The notes: a model not told the origin generated them from the sequence alone. 64,000 bases of DNA from Arenibacter sp041392165 (GCA_041392165.1 JAWKMN010000003.1:310001-374000); one strand, 5' to 3'. Counted from the first letter of the stretch, positions 17,945 through 26,560 are shown. Made by a program: numbers and translations.

Positions 17945-20254
17945 ATGATCAGAATGAAACATGTTTTTACTTCCCTATTATTCCTTTGTGCGGCAGTGAT
18001 GGTTGCTCAGGAGGAAGTAAGGAATGAACGGGAGCCCGGGCATCTAAACCAGAATAAATTTAAGCAGCTTTATGAAGAGTTTGCTACCCCCAACACCTAC
18101 AGGTCGGCCTCAGGGGCTCCAGGTCCGGATTATTATCAGCAGCAGGCAGATTATAAAATGGATATTGAGCTGGATGATAAAAATGCCAGGATCTACGGTT
18201 CGGAGACCATTACCTATACCAACAATTCACCCGATGACCTTTCGTTTTTGTGGGTGCAATTGGATCAGAACGTACGTTCCAAAACGTCCAAATCGCCCTT
18301 ACGGGATGGTGAGGGGGTCCCGGTGGCGGAGCCGGTGGCCAGTTTTGCCAATAAATATATGACGGCGCCTTTTGATGGCGGTTTCCATATAGAATATGTT
18401 AGGGATGCCAACGGAAAGGCCTTGCCCTATACTATAAACAAGACCATGATGAGGATAGATCTTCCCGAAGTCCTAAAAAGTAAGGGGCAGGTTTCCTTTT
18501 CCATAAAATGGTGGTACAATATTCCGGACCATACCGTAAATAGGGCGCGTTCCGGATATGAATACTTTCCTAAGGACGGTAACAGGGCCTATGTAATTGC
18601 GCAGTTCTTTCCAAGAATGGCAGTTTATAGCGATATAGAAGGCTGGCAGAACCATCAGTTCTGGGGCAGTGGGGAGTTTGCCCTTCCCTTCGGTAATTAC
18701 GAGGTAAATATTACCGTTCCGGCCGATCATATTTTAGACGGCACGGGAGAGCTTCAGAACATGAAGGAAGTATTTTCAAAGGAAATGTTAAGTAGATACG
18801 AGAAGGCGAAAAAATCTTATGACAAACCCGTAATCATAGTGAGTCAGGCCGAAGCCGAAGAAGCCGAGAAAGGATTTTCGGATAAGAAGAAGACATGGAA
18901 ACTAAAAGCGGAGAATGTAAGGGATTTTGGCTTTGCTACCTCGCGCAAATTTATTTATGACATGCAGGCCGTTAAAATTGGCAATAAGGATGTTATGGCC
19001 ATTTCCATGTACCCAAAGGAAGGCAATCCGTTATGGGAGGAGTATTCTACCAAGGCGGTAGTGCATACTTTAAAATCCTATTCCGCCCATACCTTTGATT
19101 ATCCCTATCCCAAGGCCATATCGGTACACGCCAAGAATCAGGGAATGGAATATCCTATGATTTGTTGGAATTACGGGAGGCCCAATGAAGACGGCACCTA
19201 CTCGGACAGGGTGAAATATGGGATGATTTCGGTAATCATTCATGAGGTGGGACACAACTTTTTTCCCATGATCGTTAATTCCGATGAACGTCAATGGGGG
19301 TGGATGGATGAAGGTTTGGATACCTTTATGCAGTATATAGCAGAGCAGGAGTTTGGCGTTGCCTATCCCGAGGCCATTGCCCCAAATAGCAAATATCCAT
19401 CCAGGAGAGGGGAACCGTCCAAGATAATACCCTATATGTCCGGGGACCAAAGCAACTTGGCACCAATTATGTCCAATCCGGAGAATGTATATCAATTGGG
19501 GAACAATGCCTATGCCAAACCTGCTACAGCCCTTAATATTCTTAGGGAAACCGTAATGGGCAGGGAACTTTTTGACCATGCGTTTAAAACCTATGCGCAA
19601 CGATGGATGTTTAAGCATCCGTCCCCGGAAGATTTCTTTAGGACTATGGAGGATGCTTCGGCCGTTGATTTGGACTGGTTTTGGAGAAGTTGGTTCTATA
19701 CCACGGATTATGTGGATATTGGGGTAAAGGGAGTAAAGAAATATTATGTTTCGGACAAGCCATCCAAACAGATGAGGCAAATAATGGCGGCAAGGAATAT
19801 TAAGGAAGAGGATTTGCCTCCCTTGGTCTATTTGGAGGAAGAGGAGTCGGAGGATGCCGATGCCGGTTTAAAGGGAAAGGCACCATCGGAAAACTCCAAA
19901 ACCCTAAAAGAGTTTATGATGGACAATTTGTCGGTGGCGGAGAGAAATGCCATTAAGGAACCTAAATATTTCTATGAGGTTACCTTTAATAAACCGGGCG
20001 GTATTCCTATGCCGCTGATCGTAGAATATACCTATGCCGATGGTACCAAGGAAAATGTTACCTACCCACCGGAAATATGGAGAAAAAATGACAGGGAAGT
20101 AAAGAGGGTCGTTGCATCTGCCAAGGAGTTGGTAGGGATTATGGTAGATCCAAAAGCGGAAACCGCCGATATAGATACGACCAATAATTCATGGCCTGCC
20201 AAAGAGGTGAAATCCGACTTTGATATCTTTAGGGAGAATAGAAAAGGGAAATAA
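17945..20254 (+). CDS. M1 family metallopeptidase, secreted
   Basis: Gluzincin aminopeptidase-like protein of about 769 residues. It has a signal peptide (MKHVFTSLLFLCAAVMVAQ), an N-terminal beta domain with DKNARIYGSETITYTNNSPD, and the catalytic motif HEVGHNFFP with the downstream ligand glutamate in WMDEGLDTF (HExxH-x18-E). Long C-terminal helical and beta regions follow. I chose the ATG at 17945 (an in-frame ATG at 17954 gives a cleaner signal peptide) over an upstream TTG. The usual GxMEN exopeptidase motif is not obvious; GMEYPM may be its equivalent. It probably trims peptides in the periplasm. Confidence 0.9.
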   Translation: MIRMKHVFTSLLFLCAAVMVAQEEVRNEREPGHLNQNKFKQLYEEFATPNTYRSASGAPGPDYYQQQADYKMDIELDDKNARIYGSETITYTNNSPDDLSFLWVQLDQNVRSKTSKSPLRDGEGVPVAEPVASFANKYMTAPFDGGFHIEYVRDANGKALPYTINKTMMRIDLPEVLKSKGQVSFSIKWWYNIPDHTVNRARSGYEYFPKDGNRAYVIAQFFPRMAVYSDIEGWQNHQFWGSGEFALPFGNYEVNITVPADHILDGTGELQNMKEVFSKEMLSRYEKAKKSYDKPVIIVSQAEAEEAEKGFSDKKKTWKLKAENVRDFGFATSRKFIYDMQAVKIGNKDVMAISMYPKEGNPLWEEYSTKAVVHTLKSYSAHTFDYPYPKAISVHAKNQGMEYPMICWNYGRPNEDGTYSDRVKYGMISVIIHEVGHNFFPMIVNSDERQWGWMDEGLDTFMQYIAEQEFGVAYPEAIAPNSKYPSRRGEPSKIIPYMSGDQSNLAPIMSNPENVYQLGNNAYAKPATALNILRETVMGRELFDHAFKTYAQRWMFKHPSPEDFFRTMEDASAVDLDWFWRSWFYTTDYVDIGVKGVKKYYVSDKPSKQMRQIMAARNIKEEDLPPLVYLEEEESEDADAGLKGKAPSENSKTLKEFMMDNLSVAERNAIKEPKYFYEVTFNKPGGIPMPLIVEYTYADGTKENVTYPPEIWRKNDREVKRVVASAKELVGIMVDPKAETADIDTTNNSWPAKEVKSDFDIFRENRKGK

Positions 20255-20298
20255 TTTGTTATGCCCAACCTGTAATTCGTATTGTATTTAATAGAAAA

Positions 20299-20321
20299 GA
20301 CCCGACACAAAGTGTCGGGTC
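20299..20321. terminator. Hairpin after the M1 peptidase gene
   Basis: GACCCGACAC-AAA-GTGTCGGGTC is a perfect 10-bp stem. On the plus strand it is followed directly by the 11-bp array rather than a T-run. On the minus strand it is followed by TCTTTT, so termination may be bidirectional but weak for the peptidase. Confidence 0.55.
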
Positions 20322-20322
20322 A

Positions 20323-20618
20323 TACTCCATAGATACTCCATAGATACTCCATAGATACTCCATAGATACTCCATAGATACTCCATAGATACTCCATAGAT
20401 ACTCCATAGATACTCCATAGATACTCCATAGATACTCCATAGATACTCCATAGATACTCCATAGATACTCCATAGATACTCCATAGATACTCCATAGATA
20501 CTCCATAGATACTCCATAGATACTCCATAGATACTCCATAGATACTCCATAGATACTCCATAGATACTCCATAGATACTCCATAGATACTCCATAGATAC
20601 TCCATAGATACTCCATAG
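20323..20618. repeat. 11-bp tandem array, about 27 perfect copies
   Basis: The unit ACTCCATAGAT repeats about 27 times without visible variation over 296 bases, starting two bases after a 10-bp hairpin. On the minus strand the array is open in all three frames (encoding an 11-residue repeat from three units), but no start region, export signal or homology supports a gene. There are no spacers, so it is not a CRISPR. Confidence 0.95.
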
Positions 20619-20835
20619 TTAGGCCGTAAATGCCAATAGGGAAAAAACAGGCAGGATCCACTCCTTTTTGGCGCGCTAAAATAGGATCCAATACAATTTC
20701 TGGGTATTTGGATATTTACTAATATAATTAGGTAAAGAATTCTGTATGTCTAACGCCTCTGAACTGGGCTCTAAATGTCTTTATCTTTCGGTATTAAGAA
20801 ACGGCCTATTTTCAATTTTGTCTTAAATCAAGTGG

Positions 20836-20990
20836 TTTCCGCATGGGACGATGGAAGCAGTCCATAGAGCATTTCACCCAAGTGAAAGCGGCCTGGACGG
20901 TGCGGCCGTGGAAAGTGCGCAGATTTAAAGAAATTTAAAATCAGCCTACTCCCGATAGTTATCGGGATTTTGGTTCGTTTTTTATTCATC
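20836..20990 (+). ncRNA. Candidate structured RNA with terminator
   Basis: Four successive stems sit in a local GC-rich island. ATGG(G)AC/GTCCAT is at 20843-20865. GC(A)TTTCAC-CCAA-GTGAAAGC is at 20869-20889. CGGCC/GGCCG is at 20889-20908. The perfect stem CCCGATA-GT-TATCGGG at 20951-20966 is followed by a T-rich tail, like a terminator. A degenerate -7 box (CAATTTTG) ends at 20820. It does not fit tRNA, tmRNA, SRP RNA or RNase P. Expression is unproven. Confidence 0.3.
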
Positions 20991-21448
20991 AGTTTATCTA
21001 TTGTTTTTTATTGGTATTCATGAATGCTCTGCATTTGGGCGATGCAAAAAATGAACAGAACATGAATTTGGAATAGCAAATTCTATCTTTTCTTATTTGC
21101 ACCCTACTTTTGGGATTGATCCCTAAAATAGCTGTATGTCAAGGCACTTTTTACCTTTCATGGACGGCAAGATACGCTCCGGGATCCCTTGCGGAAAACG
21201 GAGCCAATATGCAGTGTCTTTATGAAGCTAACGTGTCTTTATGCAAGCTTTTTACCTTTAAATATATTAACTTGTTTATTTCCAGTACTTTGTCGTTTCC
21301 GCCGAGCAAGGAACGGGCGACGAGAAATCCTATATGGTTGGGATTCCTCCTTGTTCTTTATTATTTGGAACAACAACAGTGCCTAATGCTTTGGATATAA
21401 TTATTTGAATACTAGCAATTTTTATGTTGAAAACTCACCTTAATTAAA

Positions 21449-21501
21449 GCCCCGATACCGGTTTGCCCAATGGCCCGATCGGTATCGGGCCTTTGTTTTT
21501 G
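21449..21501 (+). terminator. Isolated terminator-like hairpin
   Basis: GCCCCGATACCG pairs with CGGTATCGGGC across an 18-base loop, followed by CTTTGTTTTT. No coding gene ends nearby on the plus strand, so it may end an unannotated transcript or shield tatA from upstream reading. Confidence 0.55.
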
Positions 21502-21670
21502 TAATTTATTTTTTTGGATCCTATCCCAAATACGTACCTGCTTATCATGGATCTAAATGGATATGTAGTTTATTATGAATGGTTTAAATATTGTCTTTGG
21601 TATATTTTATAAGGTTTCTGCACCTTAAAAAAGTTAACCATATTTTTTATGTCGCTGTCAAACTTCTCAT

Positions 21671-21678
21671 TATATTTG
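21671..21678 (+). promoter_or_regulatory. Possible -7 element TATATTTG at tatA
   Basis: A perfect TAnnTTTG match ends only 4 bases before the tatA ATG, which would imply a nearly leaderless transcript. No -33 TTG lies at the usual distance. Confidence 0.35.
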
Positions 21679-21682
21679 TGTT

Positions 21683-21964
21683 ATGTTAAGTACAATAATT
21701 CTATTCATTAGCGGTGGGGAAATCTTTTTTATCATGTTTATCGTGGTAATGGTTTTTGGCGCCGACAAAATTCCTGGTATAGCAAAGGGATTGGGGAAGG
21801 GCATGCGACAACTGAAGGATGCCACAGAGGATATTAAGAAGGAGATACAGAAAAGTGCCGAGAAGCAGGGTATAGATACCAGTTTTACGGATGATATCAG
21901 GAACGAGATCGATAAAGTGAAGCAGAACGTTGATGAGGTAACCGGCGCAGTCAAAAGAAAGTAA
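21683..21964 (+). CDS. tatA: Twin-arginine translocase subunit TatA/TatE family
   Basis: A 93-residue protein with one N-terminal membrane span (about 3-25), the FG hinge in VFGADKIPGIAKGLGKG, an amphipathic helix, and a charged coiled tail. This is the classic TatA plan, forming the pore for folded proteins with twin-arginine signals. Candidate substrates in this window are the VanY-type peptidase and the Gfo/Idh/MocA protein of the sugar locus. The PAP2 gene begins 1 base after its stop, so they share an operon. Confidence 0.93.
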   Translation: MLSTIILFISGGEIFFIMFIVVMVFGADKIPGIAKGLGKGMRQLKDATEDIKKEIQKSAEKQGIDTSFTDDIRNEIDKVKQNVDEVTGAVKRK

Positions 21965-21965
21965 T

Positions 21966-22519
21966 ATGCTGGACCAACTGTTACAGTGGGACCGTGATAC
22001 CTTTATCTATTTGAACAGTTTGGGCATCGAAAATTATGATGTCTTTTGGTCTTATGTGACCAATTTCAGTACTTGGATTCCCTTATTTATTTTATTTATA
22101 GTACTTATTTTTAAGGCATATCCTAAAAAGGAAGCTTTTTGGGTGTTGGGAACCGTACTGATTACCTTGATCGTTGTAGGTGTGGCCACCTACGTGGTCA
22201 AGGAATGGGTGGCCCGGCTAAGGCCAAACAATACGGAAGAAATCAACACCTTGATCCGGATCCTTAAAAGTCCTGAAGGATATAGTTTTTTTCCGGACAT
22301 GCTTCCAGTTCCTTTAGTATTGTTACCAGTGTTTTTCTATTTCTTAAGAATAAATGGAGGTGGTCCTGGCTCTTTTATATTTGGCCGTTACTATTTGCCT
22401 TAAGTCGCATTTATGTGGGAGTACATTATCCGCTGGACCTGATCGTAGGTGCTTTGGTGGGAATTCTTTTTGCGATTTTTTCCCACCGACTGTATCATAA
22501 ATTGGAACGGGCAAATTAG
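21966..22519 (+). CDS. PAP2 family phosphatase, frameshifted in a T-run
   Basis: Membrane phosphatase of the lipid phosphate/undecaprenyl pyrophosphatase type. Motif 1, KEWVARLRP, lies in the first frame. After a run of 7 T (8 would keep frame) near 22286-22292, the second frame supplies motif 2 (SGHASSSFS) and motif 3 (SRIYVGVHYPLD), and ends at TAG 22517-22519. As written, translation would stop near 22403 after 145 residues and lose both catalytic histidines. Restored length is about 184 residues with multiple membrane spans. This may be a sequencing deletion, a phase-variable tract or a real lesion. Confidence 0.8.
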
Positions 22520-22524
22520 AGGAA

Positions 22525-22640
22525 TGGTCCCCTCCATGGTCCTCCCCCAAGGGGAGGTGATACTGTTCGTTCATCGAAATGGATTTATTGGTTCCAACCA
22601 AATTCCCCCTCCTTGGGAGGGGGTTAGGGGGAGGTCCAAA
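22525..22640. repeat. Dispersed intergenic hairpins (CCTCCCC...GGGGAGG type)
   Basis: CCTCCCCCAAGGGGAGG and, 50 bases on, CCCCCTCCTTGGGAGGGGG followed by TTAGGGGGAGG. It is related in style to the two-hairpin elements elsewhere but with G/C-only stems. It lies between the convergent PAP2 and methyltransferase genes and could act as a terminator. Confidence 0.55.
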
Positions 22641-22663
22641 TGCGCCAGGCGGCGGCCCAACTA

Positions 22664-23305
22664 TTATAACACCCTACTTAGTGTTAGTCCGTCCCTAATG
22701 GGCAACAATACTGTTTCTACCCTAGGGTCGTTCCTTAATTTTTTATTGTAATCGAGCAAAATTTTGGTAGCCCTGTCCTTAGGTTCCAAAGGCTCCACAA
22801 CCTTCCCGGACCATAGTACATTGTCCGATAGAATTATACTGCCGGAACGACATTTTTTTATGGCGGCCTCATAGTAGTGATCGTAACTTATCTTTTCGGC
22901 ATCAATAAAAACAATATCAAAAACTTCGTCCAGATGGGGTATAATCTCCAGTGCATCGCCGGTATGCTGTACAATTTGGGGGCCATAGCCACTTTCGTCA
23001 AAATACCGTCTTTGCATGGCATGGAGTTCCTCATTAATATCAATGGTGTGCAATGTTCCTTCCTTTTGCAGGCCTTCGGCAAGGCATAGGGCAGAGTAAC
23101 CTGTATAGGTGCCTATTTCCAAAATAGTTGTGGGAGAAATTATTTTGGACAAAAGACTTAATACCCTGCCCTGGAAATGTCCGGTAATCATCCTCGGTTG
23201 AATTACCTTTAAATGCGTTTCCCGGGTAAGTTTTTGGAGTAGTTCGGGTTCCGATTGTGAATGGTCGGCAATATATTGTTCCAATATAGGGGATAAAAAA
23301 TGCAT
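22664..23305 (-). CDS. Class I SAM-dependent O-methyltransferase
   Basis: A 213-residue enzyme of the YrrM/catechol-O-methyltransferase-like group. SAM motif I is ILEIGTYTGYSALCLAEG at 61-78, motif post-I is TIDINEE, and metal-site residues are D135 in FDIVFIDAEK and D161/N162 in ILSDNVLWSGKV. Length fits the family (about 215). It transfers methyl from SAM to a hydroxyl; the substrate cannot be read from sequence. Expression is probably from the TATATTTG box on the minus strand at 23333-23340. Confidence 0.9.
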   Translation of the reverse strand: MHFLSPILEQYIADHSQSEPELLQKLTRETHLKVIQPRMITGHFQGRVLSLLSKIISPTTILEIGTYTGYSALCLAEGLQKEGTLHTIDINEELHAMQRRYFDESGYGPQIVQHTGDALEIIPHLDEVFDIVFIDAEKISYDHYYEAAIKKCRSGSIILSDNVLWSGKVVEPLEPKDRATKILLDYNKKLRNDPRVETVLLPIRDGLTLSRVL

Positions 23306-23332
23306 GGGTATTACTTTGTATATTTAAACCTT

Positions 23333-23340
23333 CAAATATA
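23333..23340 (-). promoter_or_regulatory. -7 element TATATTTG for the O-methyltransferase
   Basis: A perfect TAnnTTTG on the minus strand, 27 bases before the ATG, in the 41-base divergent gap shared with the GNAT gene. The -33 part would lie inside the GNAT coding region. Confidence 0.45.
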
Positions 23341-23346
23341 ATCATC

Positions 23347-23811
23347 ATGCAACAATATATAATAAGAACGACCACTTTGGCCGATTTAAATACACTCTTG
23401 TCCTTTGAACAGGAAATTATACGTGCAGAAAGACCTTTTGATGAAACCCTGGATCAAGATCCGATCAGTTATTATGATCTAAGGCAGCTGGTATTGTCGG
23501 AAGAGGCAGAGGTGGTGGTAGCGGAATTGGATTCAAAGATAATTGGTTCTGGCTATGCGGTGATACGGGACGCAAAACCTTATTTGAACCATAAAAAATA
23601 CACCTATCTGGGGTTTATGTATACAGTTAGTGATCATCGTGGTAAGGGTGTTAACAAGGCTATTGTGGATGCTTTGATGCGGTGGTCCAAATCCAGGGGT
23701 ATCCATGAAGTTAGACTTACTGTTTACAATAACAATGCACCTGCCATTAGAGCCTATGGGAAAGCGGGCTTTAAAAAGCATATTTTGGAAATGCGGGTAC
23801 ATGTTGATTGA
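23347..23811 (+). CDS. GNAT family N-acetyltransferase
   Basis: A 154-residue single-domain acetyltransferase. The acetyl-CoA pyrophosphate loop is visible as VSDHRGKGVNKAIVDALM (R/Q-x-x-G-x-G/A type), followed by VRLTVYNNNAPAIRAYGKAG, the usual motif B with the catalytic-region tyrosine. Substrate unknown. It is transcribed divergently from the O-methyltransferase. Confidence 0.9.
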   Translation: MQQYIIRTTTLADLNTLLSFEQEIIRAERPFDETLDQDPISYYDLRQLVLSEEAEVVVAELDSKIIGSGYAVIRDAKPYLNHKKYTYLGFMYTVSDHRGKGVNKAIVDALMRWSKSRGIHEVRLTVYNNNAPAIRAYGKAGFKKHILEMRVHVD

Positions 23812-23859
23812 TTAAATTATGGCTATATTTTTGGATCCGTCCAACGGTATACAGGGTTT

Positions 23860-23950
23860 CCAACTTATCTCTCCTTAGGAGAGCCTGCCTTTGCCGGTAG
23901 GTAGGGTCGGAACTACTTTTTTTAGCAGTTCCGGGTGAGGGCTAAAAAAA
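23860..23950. repeat. Two-hairpin dispersed element, copy 3 with insert
   Basis: CTCTCC-TTA-GGAGAG, then an extra CCTGCCTTTGCCGGTAGG stem, then GGTCGGAACT...AGTTCCGGGTGAGGGC. The outer parts match the copy at 15237; the middle stem is an insertion relative to it. A short CTGCCTATTGCCTA heptamer run follows at about 23965-23985. Confidence 0.7.
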
Positions 23951-24005
23951 TAAAATCCGTTTTACTGCCTATTGCCTATTGCCTTTTAATTTAGTTGGTA
24001 AATTG

Positions 24006-24013
24006 TATTTTTG
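24006..24013 (+). promoter_or_regulatory. -7 element TATTTTTG for kynU
   Basis: It matches TAnnTTTG and lies 15 bases before the kynU ATG. No good -33 TTG at 19-21 bases. Confidence 0.45.
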
Positions 24014-24028
24014 CATAAAATTTAGGAT

Positions 24029-25306
24029 ATGGAATTTAAAAATTCGTTAGTGTTCGCCCAACAATTGGATACCGAGGATCCTCTTAGGAGATACCGTGAC
24101 GAATTCCATTTTCCCAAAGTAAAGGGCAAGGATGTAATATATTTTACAGGAAATTCTTTGGGATTACAGCCGAAGCGAACCCAAAGGTTTGTGGATGAAG
24201 TAATGAAGGATTGGAAGGATTTGGCCGTGGAAGGTCATTTCCATGCCGAAAAACCTTGGTGGGATTATCATGAGCGGTTGGCGGCCCCTTTGGCCAAAGT
24301 GGTAGGTGCCGAGACCCGGGAAGTTTCTGTAATGAATACCTTAACGGTAAACCTTCACATGCTCATGGTGTCTTTTTACAGACCTACCCAAAAAAGATTT
24401 AAGATTATTTGTGAGGAAAAGGCATTTCCTTCAGACCAGTATATGTTGAACAGTCAAGTTCAATTTCATGGCTTTGATCCCAATACCGCTATTGTGGAAG
24501 TCAAGAAAAGACCGGGCGAAAATTTTTGGCATACCCAGGATATTATTGATCAAATCAATGAAATTGGGGAAGAATTGGCGGTAGTGCTCATAGGGGGTGT
24601 AAATTACTATAGTGGGCAGGTCTTTAATATGGAGGCCATTACCAAGGCGGCCAAGTCGCAAGGAGCATTCGTAGGATGGGATTTGGCCCATGCCGTTGGA
24701 AATGTTGCCTTAAATTTACATGATTGGGGAGTAGATTTTGCCGCTTGGTGCAGTTATAAATATATGAACAGTGGCCCGGGGAACGCTTCGGGGATTTTTG
24801 TACACGAGAAATATCTCAACAACAAGGAGATTCCTAGATTTGAAGGTTGGTGGGGTACAAAGAAGGAAACCAGGTTTTTAATGGGGCCAGAGTTTGAGCC
24901 TATGGAAAATGCGGATGCATGGCAGGTGAGCAATCCTTCTGTACTCTCCCTTGCTCCTTACTTGGCCTCTTTGGAAATGTTCGAGGAAGTGGGCATGGAG
25001 GCCCTGATTTTTAAAAGAAAGCTCATTGTAGCCTATTTGGAATTTATTCTTCAGGAAATAGATAAGGAGACCGATGGGACCTTTGAGATTATCACTCCAA
25101 AGGATAGGGGCTGCCAACTCTCTGTATTCCTGCACGGTCAGGGAAAGGACTTGTTCCGTTTTCTAATGGAAAACGGCGTAATTACCGATTGGCGAGAACC
25201 CAATGTAATTCGCCTGGCCCCCGTGCCTTTTTATTGTTCCTTTGCCGATATCTACAACTTTGGCCAAATTCTTAAATCTGGAATTCGGGCCACCGCCAGC
25301 GTTTAA
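24029..25306 (+). CDS. kynU: Kynureninase
   Basis: A 425-residue PLP enzyme that hydrolyses kynurenine or 3-hydroxykynurenine to (3-hydroxy)anthranilate plus alanine. FTGNSLGLQPK opens the fold, GWDLAHAVGN carries the PLP-binding aspartate (D218), and the Schiff-base lysine is K244 in WCSYKYMNSGPG. WWGTK and RLAPVPFYCSF are further family marks. Together with kmo 3 kb downstream it provides the hydroxyanthranilate branch of tryptophan breakdown, which in many Flavobacteriia leads to quinolinate and NAD. Confidence 0.95.
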   Translation: MEFKNSLVFAQQLDTEDPLRRYRDEFHFPKVKGKDVIYFTGNSLGLQPKRTQRFVDEVMKDWKDLAVEGHFHAEKPWWDYHERLAAPLAKVVGAETREVSVMNTLTVNLHMLMVSFYRPTQKRFKIICEEKAFPSDQYMLNSQVQFHGFDPNTAIVEVKKRPGENFWHTQDIIDQINEIGEELAVVLIGGVNYYSGQVFNMEAITKAAKSQGAFVGWDLAHAVGNVALNLHDWGVDFAAWCSYKYMNSGPGNASGIFVHEKYLNNKEIPRFEGWWGTKKETRFLMGPEFEPMENADAWQVSNPSVLSLAPYLASLEMFEEVGMEALIFKRKLIVAYLEFILQEIDKETDGTFEIITPKDRGCQLSVFLHGQGKDLFRFLMENGVITDWREPNVIRLAPVPFYCSFADIYNFGQILKSGIRATASV

Positions 25307-25396
25307 AGTACACTGTCCCCAATGTTCCATGTTTTTCATTTTATTTGCTAAATTTCTGGCCTTAAGCCCTAAAGCACTATAACCAGCATACACTAT

Positions 25397-26545
25397 ATGA
25401 AGTCACTTCGTCTTATTCTTTCCAACCCTAGATATTTTGCGCCTTCATGGGTATTTGCCAGTATTAATATTTTGTTCGGTACATGGGCTATTTATATTCC
25501 CTCTGTCAAGGAAAAATTGGGCATCAATAAAGCTGATTTGGGAATCGCCCTATTTTTCTTGTCCTTGGGCGTATTCATCGTTTTTCCCGTGGCTGCCAAA
25601 ATCATTAACAGGCTAGGGGTGGGTAAGGCTACTTGGTATGGAATAATCTTTAGCAGTTTGGCAGCTTTGTTTCCCTTGTTGGCGCCCAATTATTATTCTT
25701 TAATGGCCGGACTTTTTTTATTGGGGGCCGGTAATGGTTTTACAGATATTGCCATGAATACCTTGGTCACGGAAATTGAAAAGGAGGACCAACAAAATTT
25801 TATGTCGGCCTCCCATGGTTTTTTTAGTTTGGGAGGGGTAATTGCAGGCCTGGGCAGTTTTCTGATATTCACTATCAATAATCCGGCACTACATATGCTA
25901 TATGCCGTTATTTTTGTACTTCTGATCAATTTTATATTCCATAGGCACTATATTCATATTGTAGCCTCGCCGGTCGAAAAAGAACCTTTTAGCCTTAAAC
26001 TATTTAAACCGCTCTTGGTCCTTGGCATTATTTCCTTTGTAATAATGGGGGGGGAAGGGGCTATCGTGGATTGGAGTGGATTGTTTTTGCAGGAAGTAAG
26101 TATGGCCCCGGAAAAATTGATAGGTACGGGTTTTTTGGCCTTTTCGGTAATGATGACCTTGGGGCGCTTCTTGGGGGATAGTATTAGTGCGGCCATAGGA
26201 CCCGTTAAAATAGTGGCCCTGGGAGCTACTATTGCCATTGTAGGTTTTGCTTTTGTCCTAACTACCCATACCTATATGGCCATTCTTGGATTTGCATTGA
26301 TAGGACTTGGCTTTTCCGTAATTGTCCCAGAGCTTTTTAGGATCGGGGGAACCGTAAAGGGTGTGGATTCTTCCCAAGGGGTATCCTTTATAGCCGGTAC
26401 GGGCTATTCAGGCTTCTTGATCGGTCCGGTAGTGCTGGGGTTTGTAGCCGAGAGTTATTCCCTGAAGTACACCTTTGTAATTTTATTGCTATGCACCATT
26501 ATTGTGCTTATGGCCATTTTAAGGCTGCGTGGAAGAAGGGAATAA
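25397..26545 (+). CDS. MFS transporter (YbjJ/fucose-permease-like)
   Basis: A 382-residue protein with about 12 membrane spans. Sugar-permease-like features include NGFTDIAMNTLV in span 4 and GGEGAIVDWSGLFL at the start of the second half, both typical of the YbjJ/FucP-like branch. It follows kynU by 90 bases in the same direction and may be co-transcribed, but this family does not point to kynurenine as substrate. It ends 15 bases from a convergent gene. Confidence 0.85.
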   Translation: MKSLRLILSNPRYFAPSWVFASINILFGTWAIYIPSVKEKLGINKADLGIALFFLSLGVFIVFPVAAKIINRLGVGKATWYGIIFSSLAALFPLLAPNYYSLMAGLFLLGAGNGFTDIAMNTLVTEIEKEDQQNFMSASHGFFSLGGVIAGLGSFLIFTINNPALHMLYAVIFVLLINFIFHRHYIHIVASPVEKEPFSLKLFKPLLVLGIISFVIMGGEGAIVDWSGLFLQEVSMAPEKLIGTGFLAFSVMMTLGRFLGDSISAAIGPVKIVALGATIAIVGFAFVLTTHTYMAILGFALIGLGFSVIVPELFRIGGTVKGVDSSQGVSFIAGTGYSGFLIGPVVLGFVAESYSLKYTFVILLLCTIIVLMAILRLRGRRE

Positions 26546-26560
26546 ATGGCGGACTAAACC

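Larger units (their letters stand above)
20619..21682. other. 1.06-kb gap with hairpins but no convincing gene
   Basis: No supported protein gene. The stretch holds a GC-richer multi-hairpin segment (20836-20990), an isolated terminator-like stem (21449-21501), and AT-rich DNA before tatA. A 96-codon plus frame at 21110 has no start support or recognisable domains and is not called. Confidence 0.6.

Noticed and set aside
20323..20618. CRISPR array
   Set aside because: Units are contiguous 11-mers with no spacers, and no cas genes are present.
20259..20691. Three minus-strand frames encoding an 11-residue repeat (MEYLWSIYGVS)
   Set aside because: An 11-bp repeat without stops is open in every frame. 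No start region, signal or homology supports translation.
20836..20920. SRP RNA, because of a GGAAGCAG stretch
   Set aside because: The stem around it does not form the conserved SRP apical hairpin with a GGAA tetraloop and asymmetric loop.
21110..21400. 96-codon plus-strand protein gene
   Set aside because: No promoter box, no domain, mixed composition, and an overlapping alternative frame equally long for its size.
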